A stretch of DNA of 8,232 bases from Spirulina sp. DLM2.Bin59 (GTDB lineage Bacteria > Cyanobacteriota > Cyanobacteriia > Cyanobacteriales > Spirulinaceae), in NCBI GenBank assembly GCA_007693875.1, contig RECT01000304.1:1-8232 (forward strand), in the 5' to 3' direction. Both the position numbers and the translations under genes were made by a program. This document shows positions 6,801 through 8,232 of the stretch, piece after piece. How positions within the stretch are numbered: the first letter of the stretch is position 1; each line of letters opens with the position of its first letter. The notes beneath the pieces are model-generated. The model was not told where the DNA came from and did not search any database. It saw only the letters and a list, made by a program, of their open reading frames with translations.

Positions 6801-8232
6801 GATGAAGGCCAGCCAATTGTGGGGAAATTGCTTGGGGTTGGGTTTGGCGATCGCCCTCAGCACATCCTGCACCTTGAGGGGAAATTCCCCTTGGGTCACG
6901 CCGCTGGCAATCCAACAGTCTAAACAAAAGGCCGTCAGTTGACGCTGAAGAATCGCCACCGCATCGAGATAACACCCCGCCGCCTCAATGGAACCGTTGA
7001 TCATCTTGCTGGGTTGGGTGTAGAAATACAAATCATGAAATTGACCGCTGGCGATCACATTCACAAAGGCATTGCCATCCCTTCGCCCCGCCCGCCCGAT
7101 GCGCTGCTGAAAATTGGCCGGGGTAGGGGGGACAGCGCTTAAAAACACCGTGGACAGATCGCCAATATTGATCCCCATTTCGAGGGTTGAGGTGGCAGAC
7201 AGGAGATTAGGCGCACCGGGGCGATCGCGCTCAATAAACCGCTGCTCTAGACGTTCGCGATCCTCCCGTGCCAACAGCCCCGTATGTTCCTGGGCAATAA
7301 TCCGCTGCACCTCGCCCTGGCGATAGAGGCGGCGGTAGTAGCTCAGTTCGCTGCGTTGATCAGGATGGTAATGGCCCTCACAGCCACGATTGAGGCAGGC
7401 CATCCCGGCCAGGGTGGGCAGTTCGCAGGCGTGGGCGGTGATTTGGTGATGACAGCGATCGCACACCAACACCGTCCCCTCATTGTGAATGGCGATCGCA
7501 TCGAGGGGAATCCCCCAAGCCCGCCCCCCGCCACAGGAGCGAGTGTCAAGAATTTTCTCGGCGGTGAGAATGTCCAGAGTCTGGATCAGGATATCAATCT
7601 GTTGATCGAGGGTGAGATCAATTTCCACCGTTTGATCACTAAACAGCAGGCTGAGGCCTTTAAAATTGCGCCGGAGCCAATCTTGACACCAGCTTTTACC
7701 GTTGATCAGAAGTACCGGCTCAAAATCCTGCTGATCGGTGCGGGGGTTGAGCTTGCGGTTCGCACTGGCATTGACCCAAAACACCGGGCGCGGCGTACTG
7801 GGGCCAATGGGCGGCATGGAGATCCAGCGTTTCCACAGAAACGTTTTGCCCCCCTGCTTGATGTATTCGCCATCGGTGGCCGGTTGGAGAATGCCCCCCC
7901 GGAGCCGGAGGTGATGGAGCATCCCCAACAGGAATTGAGACACCTGGGGTTGAGTCACCGCCCGCAGCCCTTCCACCTCATTACTGAGCCAAAGCTGAAG
8001 ATGCCGCCCAGCGCGATCGCACCGTTCCGGGTCGAAAAACACCCCACAAACCCCGCTCCGCTCCAGGGATGGCCCCACCCCAGCGCGATGGCCAAACTGA
8101 TTGACGATTTCCCAGGTGAGGCGGTCGTTAATGGGCTTGAGGAGGGAGGTGTTTTTAGCCAGTTCCGGGGCATCGCCGTGGAGAAAATTGTCCCATTCCC
8201 GCAGCCAGGCCATATCTGTGGGCATGAAGGTG
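3825..8232 (-). CDS. Large SF2 helicase with DUF1998 and VSR-like nuclease fold, C-terminal 1466+ residues (partial)
   Basis: The 5' end lies outside the window: the frame is open through 8232, so the ATG at 8225-8223 (residue 1 here) is probably internal, and RecA1 motifs I-III must lie beyond the edge. Visible in order: a region of about 250 residues; a cysteine cluster (C255, C258, C267, C277, C282); RecA2 with LLSATSTLEMGINIGDL (341-357) and motif VI QRIGRAGRR (374-382); a charged coiled-coil-like stretch (about 526-585); zinc-ribbon-like C683, C686, C701, C702, C705; C814, C817, C839; the DUF1998 core YDTVPGGTGYL (924-934) with C958, C960, C975, C978; a VSR/DUF559-like fold (D1097, VVVFTDG with D1117, H1122, ITWDDV at 1147-1152); and about 300 unassigned residues including a five-alanine run. 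Closest known roles are DrmA/DrmB (DISARM), DruE (Druantia) and DpdJ (Dpd). Residues 964-970 derive from the 23-bp repeat. It probably forms an operon with the SF1 helicase. Confidence 0.88.
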   Translation of the reverse strand, partial: TFMPTDMAWLREWDNFLHGDAPELAKNTSLLKPINDRLTWEIVNQFGHRAGVGPSLERSGVCGVFFDPERCDRAGRHLQLWLSNEVEGLRAVTQPQVSQFLLGMLHHLRLRGGILQPATDGEYIKQGGKTFLWKRWISMPPIGPSTPRPVFWVNASANRKLNPRTDQQDFEPVLLINGKSWCQDWLRRNFKGLSLLFSDQTVEIDLTLDQQIDILIQTLDILTAEKILDTRSCGGGRAWGIPLDAIAIHNEGTVLVCDRCHHQITAHACELPTLAGMACLNRGCEGHYHPDQRSELSYYRRLYRQGEVQRIIAQEHTGLLAREDRERLEQRFIERDRPGAPNLLSATSTLEMGINIGDLSTVFLSAVPPTPANFQQRIGRAGRRDGNAFVNVIASGQFHDLYFYTQPSKMINGSIEAAGCYLDAVAILQRQLTAFCLDCWIASGVTQGEFPLKVQDVLRAIAKPNPKQFPHNWLAFITQHRTTLIEDFLALFPIDAQTTTARTHTALRQFMAADDQDQVEADQTLAGQMLAAWQRLHQECDRLRRQIRQMSNKVKKLEAEPDALQDPERIAQINAEVMGFRQLLKSIDNKQTLNFLTDEGLLPNYAFPEAGVTLQSILWRKNNQESTKNPKGKAYETLPPLIYERPAQVAIRELVPNGVFYAQGRKVTIDQIDLKLSKPEQWRLCPQCNYTVQLIEAAAHEACCPRCGDGMWSDQSQVRELVKLRQVMARSSDRDSRFGDDSEQRNVAFFQRHLLINFEAEFREKTFLVDDPVFPFGFEYISRTRFQELNLGDRTPDGDPLNIAGHEFKTKGFAVCSHCGAVSRDRGVKESDKHKNHASSCPYWDKPDRAKILNLFYLYRQFESESIRFLMPDDTFWTTEGLHSFLAALQLGLKEKFGGQIGHLKTTICAEPQPDTTLRKSFLYLYDTVPGGTGYLRQLVEHPEEMQAVFTLALQIVRSCACQHEGDGYASAERDGCYECLFAYRHSFDHDKTSRKRAQALLSTLMHHWPKLKPQEQGLAQIKLDNDFDSELERKFIEAIEIHVKHLKQSHPAQTYELRKDVIRGKTGYYLQLDQVAWRIELHAKLDHTHNIDVPSLTDFIFYPANAHHKGRPVVVFTDGWQYHQDRLDLDFKQRLAILRSEQFWCWSITWDDVSALVETEYKCPQLQALDRGWDNDIFKNQSAQLYSQYRCETLTNFESKSSLQWLFHYLQYPDLTPWQGWSALRVLAQADQQTLQNPQAQHQWQQTIEAKLGELEFEAWHSPPQFMCQQLRFGDYLTLWTAVDFKRHQEKNVTGSLVLLEFDNTLPLTSQHQQDWRETLRLLNLYQFLPYLYCLTTQMRQQQECPQGVNLAALQVESAAAAAPAQSVWMTLKNEVDQELHPLIDHIMLLDVPPPEIDCEISNSGGQVIAQAELAWPDFKVAITDNREDAHCLSDQQWFVQSVEDAIANLPRLQQHLSSIPQNQATE
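5314..5336 (-). repeat. 23-bp dispersed repeat, copy B, translated within the DUF1998 helicase gene
   Basis: Reverse complement of 906-928 with no mismatch. On the coding strand it encodes Gly-Asp-Gly-Tyr-Ala-Ser-Ala (residues 964-970) in the same frame as copy A, followed by Glu. It falls between the two cysteine pairs of DUF1998 (C958/C960 and C975/C978), a linker that is usually shorter in relatives as I recall them. It therefore lengthens a putative zinc-binding loop without breaking the frame. Confidence 0.8.

Overview
The window looks cyanobacterial. At least ten copies of the HIP1 octamer GCGATCGC lie in 8.2 kb (starting at 179, 2232, 2345, 3886, 5850, 6847, 7221, 7455, 7492 and 8013). 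There is also a Uma2/DUF820 protein, a family greatly expanded in cyanobacteria, and IS200/IS605-type hairpin ends of a kind I associate with cyanobacterial genomes. No gene here fixes the genus.

Layout from left to right. (1) 49-537, minus: a 162-residue protein that I do not recognise. (2) 538-728: a divergent intergenic gap with a plausible extended -10 promoter for the minus gene and a degenerate palindrome in front of the plus gene. (3) 729-1304, plus: a Uma2-family PD-(D/E)XK protein. (4) 1305-1632: a 328-base gap without an intact gene. It holds two imperfect IS200/IS605-type hairpins and, on the minus strand, a structured stretch that may be an IscB/HEARO-type omega RNA, so it looks like a transposon remnant that has lost its ORF. 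The two hairpins also read as terminators for the convergent genes on either side. (5) 1633-3777, minus: an SF1 (UvrD/Rep-like) helicase with a RelE/ParE-like domain fused to its N terminus. (6) 3825-8232, minus, running off the right edge: the C-terminal 1466 or more residues of a very large SF2 helicase with several cysteine clusters, a DUF1998 domain and a VSR/DUF559-like nuclease fold.

Genes 6 and 5 are co-directional, 47 bases apart, and probably one transcript. Large DUF1998 helicases are hallmark components of anti-phage systems (DrmA/DrmB of DISARM, DruE of Druantia, DpdJ of Dpd). The helicase pair is therefore a candidate defence module, and its promoter-proximal genes would lie beyond position 8232. 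This is inference from domain content and gene order.

The least expected signal is an exact 23-bp repeat in two unrelated genes, Uma2 (906-928) and the DUF1998 helicase (5314-5336, opposite strand). It is read in the same frame in both and adds the same peptide, GDGYASA, at places where relatives appear to be shorter. It behaves like a small dispersed repeat that inserts in frame and is translated.
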